A stretch of DNA of 64,000 bases, taken from assembly GCF_001182745.1 (NCBI RefSeq), contig NZ_LN868938.1:3410001-3474000 (forward strand), written 5' to 3'. Below are positions 18,201-30,200 of the stretch, in pieces; position 1 is the stretch's first letter, and each line of letters begins with the position of its first letter. The notes below the pieces were generated by a model. That model saw only the letters and a program-made list of their open reading frames with translations. It had not been told where the DNA came from and did no database searches. A program made the translations under genes and the position numbers. The stretch comes from Nocardia farcinica. GTDB taxonomy: Bacteria > Actinomycetota > Actinomycetes > Mycobacteriales > Mycobacteriaceae.

Positions 18201-21200
18201 GGGCGACGACGTCGGCCTCGGTGGTTGCGGCGTCGGTGGTCGGGTCGTCGGCGGTGCTCCGGGCGCGGTCGGCGATCTCGTCGCGCAGCCGCTCGGCCCG
18301 GTCCGCCGCCTCGGCACGCCGCTCGCGCAGACCGTCGAGTTGCTCCCGCAGCCGGCTGCGATGCTCGTCCGGCTCCCGGCTCGGCGGTGCCTCGGCGGTG
18401 GATTCCGGCGTACTCCAGGTTTCCGGCGTGCGGGGCGGGGCGATGGGGGTGGCGGTGATCCGGCCGGCCCCGTCGACCTCCACCAGCCGGTAGTCGATCT
18501 CGACGTTGTTGCGGGCCAGCAGCGCCCTGGTTTCCGGCGGCAACAGCACACCGGGGTCCGCGAGCGGCGAGGCGATCAGGACCCGGCGGCCGTCCGGCGA
18601 CAGTCCGACGCCCTCACCGATCATCCGCACACCCTCGGCGTCCAGGACCGCACGCGCGGCCAGGACACCCGCGGTCATCCGCGCGTCGTGTTCGGCGCGG
18701 ATCGCCTCGGCACGCTCTCGCATTGCCGCACGGATCGCCTCGGCCACCCGGCCCGCCCGGTCGGCCAGAAGGGCCGCCTCGGCCACCGCACGCTGATACC
18801 CGTCGACCTCGTCCAGCGCCACATCCCACCGGTCGCGCAGCTCGTCCTCGCGGGCGCGGGCCTCCCGCAGATGCTCTTCGGCGGCGCGCACGACCTCCTC
18901 GACCGACAGATCCGCGCGATCGATCGGCAGCTCACCCACCTGCCGCAGTAGCTGCCGTTCGATATCCGCGCGGCGTGCGGCCGCCGCGGCGGCCCGTTCG
19001 CCCAGTGCGCGCAACTCCCGCGCCACCGCCTCCGACGGTGGCGCGACCTCCTGTCCGGGCCCGACCGGCGACCATGCGGCGGGACCGTCCCGCTCGGCGC
19101 TGTCACCCGCCGCCAGTTCGCCCGTGGACCGTTCGTCCTCCGGTACCGGCGCCACATGGTCTGGGGCCGGCTCCGGCCCCGACTCCGGGGCGGCGGCGGA
19201 CGGGGCGGCGGGGGGACGCGAGGGTGGGTCCGCGGGATGGCCCGCGGCACCGTCGGTCCCGTCCTCCGGGTCGGTGGGATCGTCGCGACGGCCGCCGCGC
19301 TCGGGGTGGTGCGCGCCGTCGTGCCGGGTGTGATGCTCGCCGCCGGTGGGCGTTTCCGCGCGGTGGTCGGGATCGTCCTCGGAGCGGCGGCGGGGATCGA
19401 CCTGTCCCTCGGTGGCGGGGTCGGCCGGCGTCCAGGGCAGAGCGACTCGGCGGAGTAGTTCGTCGAAGAACTCGTCGTTGCGGCGGCGTTCGTCGGCGCG
19501 CTGCTCGGCGAGGCGCCGCTCGATGTCGTCGAACGCGGCACCGATCTCGCGCTGGATGCCTTCGAACTCGCGCGCCACCGCACCGTCGCGCATCCGCGCC
19601 GCCCACTCGGCCAGCTCCGCGCGCATCCGCGCGTTCCACTCCTCCTGCTCGGCCAACCGTGCCCGCAACCACTCCGAGGGCTCGTCCGGCGTTGGCACGG
19701 GCGGCCGGGAATCGTCGGCCGGATCCGTCCGGTTCGGCACCGCGTCGTCGCCCGGCGGACGACCGGCATCGGCACCGGCGGACGGAGGTTCCGCATCGGG
19801 CCGCGTCGCGGGTTCCTCGGTAGACCACGGGAGCCCGGCGCGGCGCGCGAGCTCGGCGAAGAACTCCTCGGTGCGGCGCTGCTCGGCCGCCCGGTGTTCG
19901 GCCAGCCGCCGATCGATCGCGGCGAAGGCGTCGTCGACATCGCGCTGGATGCCTTCGAACTCGCGCGCCACCGCACCGTCGCGCATCCGCGCCGCCCACT
20001 CGGCCAGCTCCGCGCGCATCCGCGCGTTCCACTCCTCCTGCTCGGCCAACCGCGCCCGCAACCACTCCGAGGGCTCGTCGGGGTCGGGGGCGCCCCGGGT
20101 CGGCGGATCGGACGGCGGGCGACCCGCACCGCCATTGGATTCCGTTGTGGGCGAGCCGGTTTCCTCCGGAACCGCGGACCGCGACCGCGCGGGTGCGGCG
20201 CTCACCCGTCCGTCGTCCGCCGATGGCATGCCCTCGACCGGGTCGGAGACGGCCGCGGGCAGCGCGGTATCCGGACGGGTCTCGGAGACGCCTGCGTTCT
20301 CGGCCGGAACCGGTGGGGTCGGAGCCGACCGCGTCGGGGGGGGTTCGGCCCGTGTCGGCTGAGGTTCGGCCCGCGAGGTGGGAAGCTCGGGCGGCGCCGG
20401 CGGAAGTTCGGGACGCGTCGCCTCGGCCTCGGGATGGGGTGGCGAAGCCGAACCGTCCGGGGGCTCCGGCGAGGCGGGCGGGCGGCCGGGCTGTCCCTCC
20501 GACGACTCCGGCCTGCTCGCCGGAGGTCCGGCGGTCGGTGGGGCTTGCGGGCCGACCGGTGCGGGTGCGTAGGGGATGTTCGCGCGCCAGTCGGTGAGCG
20601 GTGGCCGGTCGGCGTTCCAGTCGTAGCCGAGGCTGATCGCGTGCTGGTTGGCGTCGCGCCAGGTGGCGATCGGGTTGTCGCGCAGGAAATCCGACTCGGC
20701 ACGGGCGTCCTGGAGCAGCAGGATGTCCTGCGGCAGTGGCTCGCCCGCGAGGAGGCGATGCCAGGCTTCGGCGACGTCGGCGACGGCATCGAGCGGCCTG
20801 CGGACGAGGGTGCCGTCGTGCGGATCACGGATCAGGTGCTCGTCGCGCATCAGGTGGTTCTTGATCCGCTCGATGTCCTCGGCGGTGAAGGTCGGCCCGC
20901 GGTCGGCCAGCTGGTCGGCCACCAGTCGGGTGACCTCGGCGTGGTCGGCGGGGTCCATCGGCCTGCCCACCACGTCGAGCAGGTCGGCCACCAGGCGGGC
21001 GGCGTCACCGGGTCGTTCGTCGGCCAGCGCGCCCGTGAGGTCGTCGACCAGCGCGTCCACCTCCGCGTCGCCGCGCAGTACCGCGCGCACGCGGTCGATC
21101 AGTTCCCGCGCGTGCGCGATCCGGTCGGCGGCGGCCCGGTCGGCGAGGTTGTCGGCGATGCGGGTGATGTCGCTGTCGTCGGCGCGGAAGGTCCAGTACT

Positions 21201-24200
21201 GCTCGTCGGCCCAGGCCTGCACCCGCGCCCATCGCTGCCGCGCCGCCTCCTGGCGGTCGAGGAAGGGGCGGGTGAGGTTGCCGTCGTCGGGGATGCGGTC
21301 GGCGGCATTCCACTCCCGCACCATCGGCTGGACGTCCGCGCGAGGGGCGCGGAACCACGGATGTCCCTTGAAGCCGGGACGAATCCGCCCGGGATGTTCG
21401 CTGTCGCTGTACCAGGTGAAGCCCGACAACTTCGCGGACTCCAGAATGATCCGCATCGTGTGGTAGAACGCGTCCGCGAACGGCAGCGAGTAGCTGGCGA
21501 TGTCGCCGGGCGGCATGCCACCCGGGATCGTCGGCAGGAACGATTCGTTGATCGCGCCCGCGGGTGTGCCGCCGGAGGGGTCGACGAACGGGTCGACCAC
21601 GGCGGCCTGGAACGGATTCACCGCCCACCCGCTCACCCCCTCGGGCAGGTCACGCGGCTCGAACTTCTTCGGCACCCCGCTCTCGTCCCGGCCGGTGTCC
21701 CAGTCCGGCCGCGCGGTGTCGACGTGGTGCCATTCGCCGTCGCCGTCGCGCCAGCGGGTCAGGTGGATGCCGGGCCTGCCGTTGCTGGGCGGTGCATCGA
21801 TGAACTCCCGGCGCGGCGGGGCGAGATCGACGGGCCGCCAGGTGCCGTCCCGGTCGGCGACGATCTGCCGGTACTCGATCGTGGTCTCCGGCCGCACCAT
21901 CGCCTGCGCCACGGCACCGCTCCGGCGCAGCGCCTCCGCCAACGCCGCGTCGTGATCGGCGAACGGCGCATCCCACCGCCCGCGCGGACCGACGACCACG
22001 ATCCGCGGATTCGGCCCGTCCACCAACCCCACCCGATCGGTGATCGGACGAGCGCCGACGGCGTCGAACAACGCCCGCGCCGACCCGGCGATCTCGGCCA
22101 TCCGGTCCTGCACTCGGCCGATCTCGTTCTCCCGCCGATTCACCTGTTCGGCGGCTTCGGCCAGCAACCGCAGGTTGCGCATCCGCAACTCGATCTCGTC
22201 CGCGCGCACCCGACGGTTCGCCACTTCGTCGAGCGTGGCCGGCAGATCCTCCGGACCCAACCGGTCCGGATCGACTCGCAGCCGGGCCGCGATGTCGTCA
22301 CGCATGACCCGCCAGGGCTTGAGCGCCAGCACCTGTCCGGCGCGTTCGCGGCCGAGCCGGTCGAGCTCGGCGGCGACCTCGGCGGTGGGGTGTCTGCCCG
22401 CACCCGCGCCCGCCGCCTCCAGCGCGGCGATCCGGCGGTCGACCTCGGCCAGCGCGTCGGACGCGGCGATGAACCGTTCCGCCGCGTCCTGGAGACGGAA
22501 GATCCGCTCGCGCCGTTGCGACAGCTCCGCCGAACCCACCAGCTCCGGTGTCCGCCCCGGCAACTCCTCACCGGTCCCCGCGGTTTCCCGAATACCGACC
22601 ACCTCACCGAGCAAACGCTGCAACGTCGGCTCCAGCCGGTCCGGACCCAGCTCCCGATCAGGATCGGCCAGACCCAACCGATCCGCCCGATCGTCCCGCT
22701 TCGCCCGCCAGAACTCACGCTCGGACGCCAGGGCCGCCCGGTCGCGCAGCAGCGCGTCGTAGTCGTCGGGGCCGCCGTCCGGTCGCGCAGGCGGCGCGGT
22801 CGGCTCGGGGGTGACATCGGTATCCGGTTCGGCAGGTCGCGGACGGACCGGCTGCTCCACCGAAGTGTCCGGCTGCCGCACGCGCGGCCGGGGTTCGGCG
22901 GCGGACCGGGCGGGGTCCGGTCGAGCACTCTCCGGCCCGGTGGCCGGGTCCGCCCCCGCCGCGGGCGGGCGCAGGTCGGTCACGGTGACCCGGCCCGCCG
23001 CGTCCACCGCCACGAGCCGATAGTCCACGGCGACACCGCGGTCGGCGAGCATGCGCCGCACCTCGGCGGGCATCACGACGTCCGGCCGGGTCAGCGGCGA
23101 GGCGACCACGACGCGTTGCCCGTCCGGCGCGAGGCCGACGCCTTCGCTGATCATCCGCGTGCCCTCGGCGGTCAGTACATCGCGGGCGGCCAGCACACCC
23201 GCCGTCGTCCTGGCCTCGTCCTCGGCCCGTGCCGCGGCCGTCCAGCGGCCGACCTCCGCGCGCAACGCACCGACCGCGCGCACGTTCCGGCCCAGCTCCG
23301 CCTGCGCCGCCCGCAACTCGTCGAAGTACCGGACCATCTCCTCGCGCGGCACCGCGGTCCGGCCGTGCAAGGCTTCGACGCGTGCTTCGGCCGCGGCGAG
23401 CAGGTCGTCGGCGAGTCGCGAAAGCTGGTGGGGCGTGCGCCCGTCCGGGTCGATCCCCGCCTGCCGCGCGAGGTCGGCGAGGCGTTCCTCGGCCATCCGG
23501 CGGGTCGCGACGGCATCGGCGATCCGCTCCCCCGCCCCGGCCAGGTCCCGCCGGGCCCGGTCGGTGGTCGGCTCGTGCGTCCGCGCCGGGCCGTCCGCGG
23601 TCCAGTCGCGCCGGGTCGATCCGGCGCCGGGATCGGGCTCGCCGGGGTCCGGCCCGGCCGACACCGGCGGTTCGGAGGGCGGCTTGCCCGCACCGCCGTC
23701 CGCGGCGAGCGGTGGCGTCTCGGCCGGGGCGGACGGTGCCCCGGGGTCGGCGGGACGCCCTACCGGCCCGGGGTTCTCGACTCGCACGACGGCGACGCGG
23801 CCGGACTCGTCGATCCGCAGTTCCCGCACCGTGACCTCGGGATCGGCGAGCAGCCGCGCGAGCTCGGGGTGCCGTCCGGCCGCTTCGGCGAGCAGCGCCC
23901 GTCCGTCCGCGCCCCCGCGGTTGGCGACCACGACGACCGGCCGCGCGCCATCGATGACACCGACCCGGTCGGTGAGCGGCCGCGCATCGACCCCGGCGAG
24001 CGCGTCCCGTTCGATCGCGGCGCCGATCTGCTCGCCCAACCGGTCGATCCGCTCCCGGGCGGCTTCGGCCCGCTCGCGGTCCCCGGCGGCCAGCGCGTGC
24101 TCGCGGTCCCGCACGGCGGCGTCGCGGTCGGCGGCCAGGCGGTCCAGCTCGGCGCGCCGCTGCTGCGCGGCGGCGGCCCGGTCGGCATCGGCATCGCCGG

Positions 24201-27200
24201 CTCCGCGCTCGGCGGGGAACTCCGGCGGGTCGACGGCGTCGGTGCCGCGGTCGCGGTCGACCGGGCGCGTCGGGTTGTCGGTGTCGCGCGAGGTGAACGG
24301 CGGCATGCCGAGCGGCCTGTCGGTCCGGCCGCCCTCGGATGGACGAAGGTCGGGTGCGGGCAACGCCTCCTCCGGGCGCAGGAATCGCACCGTGACAGCG
24401 GTGTTCTCACCCAGCGGGCCTTCCAGGCCGTCGGGGCCGAATTCGACTCGCGTGAACCCGAGTTCGGCCGCCAGACGTCCGGTGAACGTCGACAAAGCCG
24501 CTTCCTCGGGGGTGGCGAAGGTGTCCTGGATCGCCGCGTTGAAGGTGGCCAGCTGGTCGTCGAAGCCACCCTCGGCGAACCAGTCGTCCTCGATGGCGCG
24601 GACCGCGTGCCCGAGTTCGCGCATCATGTCGGCGAACATCTCCCGGCCCGAGGGCGTGGCCCGGCCCGCCCGTATCTCGTAGTGCAGCACGCCGTCGGCG
24701 TCGACCACACCGGAGATACCGTGGCGGCCGGTCCCGCCGTACCGGTTGACATACACCAGGTCGTCCTCGCCCGCGTCGACCGGCAGCCCGGGGTCGGGCG
24801 GCGGGGCGGGGCGGGCGTGCTCGGCCAGCGCGTCGAGAGTCGCGAGCGCACCGTCGAGCCAGCGGGGGCGGCCGAGTCGCTCGAACTCCGGGCGCAGCGC
24901 CGCCACCCGCTCGCGCAGATCGGCCATCTCACGATCGGTGAGCGGATGCTCGACAGGTTCGAGGGCGCCGTCCACGGTGGCGCGCAGGAAATGGGAGGCG
25001 AAGGGGCTCAGCGTTTCCGGGGTGACGGTGCCCTCGAAGGCACGGTGGTTGCCGATGCCGTGGATGCCGCCGTCCGAGTCGATCATCCAGCCGCTCGCAT
25101 CGCGGTCGGGCACCCCGGCCAGCGCGTCGGCCAGGCCGAGCGCGCGGCCCGCGTCGGAGTCCAGCGCGCCGAGTTCGTGCGGGTCGAGGAAGCCCGGCCA
25201 GCGCTGGTGCGCGGTCACCCCGGGCACCGGGCGCAGGTAGACGACGTTGCGTCCGGCGCGGAACACCTCTGGCACCGGCGCACCGACCGCCCGCGCCAGG
25301 GCCGAGAACAGTTGCTCGGCGTCGGCGTGCCGGGAGTTGATCATGGTCTTGCGGATCAGCTGGGTGCCGTCGGCGAAGGTGACCAGCTCCACCCGGCGGG
25401 CGCTGTTGACCGAGGTGCCCTCGTGCCGGATCTGCGCCGACACCTCGCCGGCGGCCAGCGCCGTGCGCACCAGGGCGTCGAACGGGCGGATGCCATGTGC
25501 CCGGTCCCAATCCGCGCCGTAGGCCTCGCCGTAGGTGATGCCGGTCGGATCCGCGGGCAGGTCGGCCACCAGCGGACGCAGTGCCCGCAGGCCCGCCTCG
25601 TTGGCGCGCCGGTCGAGGTCGTGGGCGGGCGCGTCGGGGTGCTCGCGGACGGCGGCCGCGCGGGCGGAATCGAAGGCGCGGGTGTAGGCCCGTTCCAGGT
25701 CCGTCACCGGCAGGTCGTGCCCGGCCGCGCGCAATTGCAGGCGGGCCACGATCTCGAGCGCGTGCGCCCTGGTCTCCTCGTCCAGCATCCGGCCGACGTA
25801 CTCGGCCCGCGGCAGCAGCATCCGCTCCCGGGCACCACCGGGGGTGTCCCGCGCGTGCGCGGTGTCGGCGTGGATGGCGCCGTGCACGAGCGCCACCATC
25901 TGTTCGGCGTCGGTGGCGCCGACGTCAAGGCGCAGGGTGCGTCGGGCGGGCAGGTAGCGGTCCGCGCCGTCGGAACCGTAGACGACCTGCACCCCGGCGC
26001 GGTCGAGCACGTCGTCGGCCCACCGCCCGACCTCGGTGGTGCCCGGTTCGGCGCGCACCCGGGCGATGCGGGCATCGGCCGCCGCTCCCGCCGGATCCCG
26101 CGGTGCCACCGCGTCTTCGGGCCGATCGGCCGAACCCTCGGGGCTCGGATGCGGGTCGGCGCCGGGCAACGCCCGCGGATCGACGGCGTCGAGCAAGACG
26201 CGGCCGTCGTTGTCGACCCGCACCTCGAACGGCTCGACCTCCGCGCGGTCGAGCAGGGCGGCCAGCTCCGGATCGGTACGGGCGCCGTCGAGAACAGCGG
26301 GATGTTCTCCGGGCGGCGCGGCGACGAGCACCCGGTCGGGTTCCCCCGGGACCAGCACGATCTGGTCGGTCAGCACCCGCGCGTCCGGGGTCGACTCGGC
26401 GCGCGCGTGCACGTACTCGCGCGCGGCCCGCAGACCGAGGTCACGGGACCGCTCGTCCACCGCCCGCTGGGCGGCGTCGCGCTGGTCGGCCAGACCCGAC
26501 AGGGTGCGCAGATCGTGTTCGACCCGGCGCAGTTCGGCGGCCCGCGCCGGATCGCTGTCCCTCGCCCGCCCGCCCGCGGCGAGATCGGCGAGCCGCTCGG
26601 CGATCCTGGCGTCGAACACCTGCCGCGGCGCGGTCGCGTCGACATCGACGGTCGCGGCCAGCGCGGTCAACCGTTGCGAGATGTCCTCCAGCGCAAGGAG
26701 GTCGGCGCGCAGCGCGAGCACGGCGCGGCGCAGGTCCTGCACGACGCCGGCGTCGGTGGGCCGGAACACCAGGTCCGCGGTCGGCGCGTCGGCGCCGTGG
26801 GCCGGTGGTAGCCGCACCCGGTCCCATGCCTCGCCGTAGAAGCGGGTGTAGGTGACGCCGTTGTCGAACTCGTAGTGCGCCAACGGGCCGCGCAGCGCGT
26901 CGACCGCCACCTCGTGGGCGATCCGGGCGACCTCGGCGGGGGGCAGCTCCGGCTCCGAGCGCGACAGACCGAGTTCGGCGCGCTCGTAGGCGTCGGTGTA
27001 GACCGCCTCCAACTGGTTGGTGGGGATGTCGAAGCCCAGCGTGCGCAGCTCCCGCGCCAACTGGAACCGCCTGCCGGTGGCCGCGGCCTCCTCCTCGATC
27101 ATCGCCCGCACGTAGTCGTCGCGGCTCATCGACCGCATGCCGTCGCGGGTGTGCGCGGTCTGCCCGTCCACGAAGCGCTGGGCGTGCACCGACTCGTGCG

Positions 27201-30200
27201 CCAACGCCAACGCCTGGCGCAGGTGACTGTTGCCCTCGGTGAACGCGACCGCCGCCAGCGCGCCGCGCCGGAACGAGCCGACCCGCCCGTCCTCGGCCCC
27301 GCGCTCGTAGGCGTCGCGCACCGGCCCACTGTCCAGCGTGGCCAGGATGTCGCGGCCGGTGGGGGTCAGCGCGAGCAGTTCGCGGATCTGGTCGCGGTGC
27401 TCGTCGGCGGAGCGGCCGATGCGCGCGCCACCCTCGCCGACGAGATCCGCCAACGGATGGGCGGCGTCCTCGGGCAGCGCGTGGCCGCCCGCGTCGAACA
27501 GGATCGCGTGCACACGGCCGAGCTCCGGCGGCACGACCGGGGGGAAACCACGGCGCACGCCGGTGGCGGGGTCGCTCACCACCACCGAGCGCGCGCCCGT
27601 GGCCGGATCGACCTGGACCGAGAGGACGTAGGCGTGCGCGCCGACACCGTATTCGTCGACCGGCCCGCGGTATTCGTCGACCACGAGCGCCCACGTGGCG
27701 GGGTTGTCCTCCGACAGCAGCAGGTCGGCGAGGGCCTGGTGGCGCGGTGCGGCTGGGTCGGCCGGGGTGGGCACGCCGTGCAACCGGCCCCCCGCGTAGT
27801 GCTCCAACTCGGCGGCCGACAATCCCTCCGGGCCCACGTCCTCGGGGAGGCGGATGGACGTGCTGCCGGTCGCGTCGGCGATCTCGCCCAGCGACAGCGG
27901 ACCGCACCGGCCGCGCCGGGCCGGATCGGAATCGTGGTGGGGAGCGCCGACGCGATCCGGGTCGCTCGACGTACCCCCGTCCCGGTTCGGATCGTCGGCG
28001 CGCGGGGTGGTGGGTGCGTCGGTGCCGGCGCGCGACGGACGCGCCCGGTCGTCGCCCGCGACGCGGTCGCTGTCCTCGGGGGTGGGGCGTGACGCCGGGC
28101 GGTCGGCGCCGTCGGTGCGGCCCGCGCGCGGAGCGGCGAGGTCGGCGACCAGCGGCGGGACGGCGAGCATGCCCTCCGGCGGCGCCTGGACGCTTTCGGC
28201 GTCCTCGGAGGAAACATGTTGTGCAACGGAGCGTTCCGCGAGCGGCGCCGGTGCGTCGGCGTGCCGGGCCTGCACACCGCCCTCGCGGCCGAACGGCGAG
28301 GTGCCGTCGGCGATGCCCGCGCGGGCCGCCGGTGCGGCCGACGGGCGGGCCGCCGGGCCGGGCGTCTGGCGGGATTCCCCGGGGGCGCTCGGCCGGTCGG
28401 TGCCGTGCTGGCCGGGGGTGTGCTGGGCGAGCGATCCCGCCGGGGATGAGCCGGTGCCCGGGGTGGTGCCAGGTGTCGAACTCGCCGGTGCGGCGCCGGT
28501 GCCGGGTGTGACCGCGCTCGGTGGCGCGGCGGCCGAGAGAGCGCCCGGCGGTGGCGGTGTCGCGCCGGGGATCGGGGCGGCGCCGGGGAAGCCGAATGCG
28601 GTACCGGTCGGCTGCGGTGCGCTGTCGGGCCGGGCGGGCGCGGTCCCGTCGAGGACGCGCGGGGCGGCGGTGCCGTCCGCGCTGCTGTCGGTCCGTCCTT
28701 CGGGGACCGAGGTCGACGGGTGCCCTGCGTCGCGCGGGGCGGCCGTGTCGGCGGTATCGCCGCGCGGCGCGCCCGTATCCCACTGGGTCGCAGCCGGATT
28801 CGCCTCCGCGCCGGCGTCGGACCGAGGGGCTGCGGCATCGGCGCCCGGCGCGGCACTCGTATCCGAGGGTGCTGCGGCCGAGCTCGCCTCCGGTGCTGCG
28901 TCGGGCCGAGGCGCGTCGGCTGCGGCATCGGCGCCCGGCGCGGCACCCGTATCCGAGGGTGGTGCGGCCGGACTCGTCTCCGGTGCGGCGGTCCGGGCGC
29001 CACCGTCTGCCGATTCGGGGGTCGCGGCGCGGTCGCCCGGCGTCGACGGGTCGGAGCCGTCCCGCGTCGCTTCCCCGTCGGTCTCGCGCTGCCCGTCGCC
29101 GGCGGTGTCGGTGCCCTCGGCGGGACGGCCGTCCGCGTCGGTCCGGCCCTGCCCGTCGGACTCGCCCCGGGTGCCTGCGTCGCCGTCGTCCTGCGGGGCG
29201 TGGTCCGCCGCGCGGCCCGGCGCGGTCTCGCCGTCGGCGGGTGCGGTGCTCCCCTCCCCCCGCGGTGTGGTCGGGTCGGCGGCGCCGGTCTCGGGCGGTG
29301 TCACGCCCGCCGCGGGCGAGGTCTGGCCGGCGGGTTCCCCGGCCGGCCCCGCTGCGGGGGCGGCGGTTCCCGGCGCGGTCGTCTCCGGCGCGATCCCGGC
29401 GCGGTCGGCGCCCGCGCCGGTGCTTCCCGCCGGGTCGGTGCCGTTCTGATCGCCGCCCACCGGGCCGGTGCCGTTCGTGTGGCCGCCGTCGGTGTTGCCG
29501 GTGCCGCCCGGGTCGGTGCCGTTGCCCGCCGGATCGAATCCCGGTGGCGTGCCGCCGATCCTCGGTTCGGGACGCGGCGGGTCCTGCGACGGCGCGGGAT
29601 ACCACTCCGGATGCCGGTTGTGGTAGAAGCCGTCGGCCATCGCCCGGCTCGCACCCGACATCGCACCGTTGGAGACGCCCGCGGTGAGCATGCGCGGGTC
29701 GAACTCGGTGTTCTTGGCGTTCTCCCAGGCCTTGTCCCAGCCGTCCTGGTAGGCGTCGATGCCGAACTGGGTCGCCACGCTCGCGGCGAAACCCGCGCCC
29801 GCGCCCACCGCGCCCGCCGTGGCACCGGTGACCGCGCCACTGAGCCAATTCGGCATGGCGTCGGGCAGTTTCTTGGCGATCCAGTCGCCGAACGGGCTCG
29901 CCGCCGCACCGCCCGCCGCCGAGCTGACGGCGGTGACGGCGACCTGCTCCCAGTTGATGTCGGGCCTGCGGCCGAATTCGACCTGGTAGGCCTGGATGCC
30001 GACTTCCTGGAAGGTTCCGATGAAGGTGTCGATGGCCATGTGCCGCACCAGGAATGTGGCCACCTTGCGCCCGACCAGGCGTGCCGTCCACTGGATGATC
30101 CGGTTCATCACCTGCTGGGCCAGGATGCGGATACCCACCCGAGTGACACCGATGGCAGCGGCCTGCACGGCGGGCGCGGTCGGCGGGAAGATCCACGCGG

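Noticed and set aside
19894..26811. A 2,305-codon open frame on the plus strand
   Set aside because: Antisense shadow of the giant gene. It has no ribosome binding site, no recognisable motifs, and its Arg/Gly/Val-rich bias is typical of out-of-frame GC-rich DNA.
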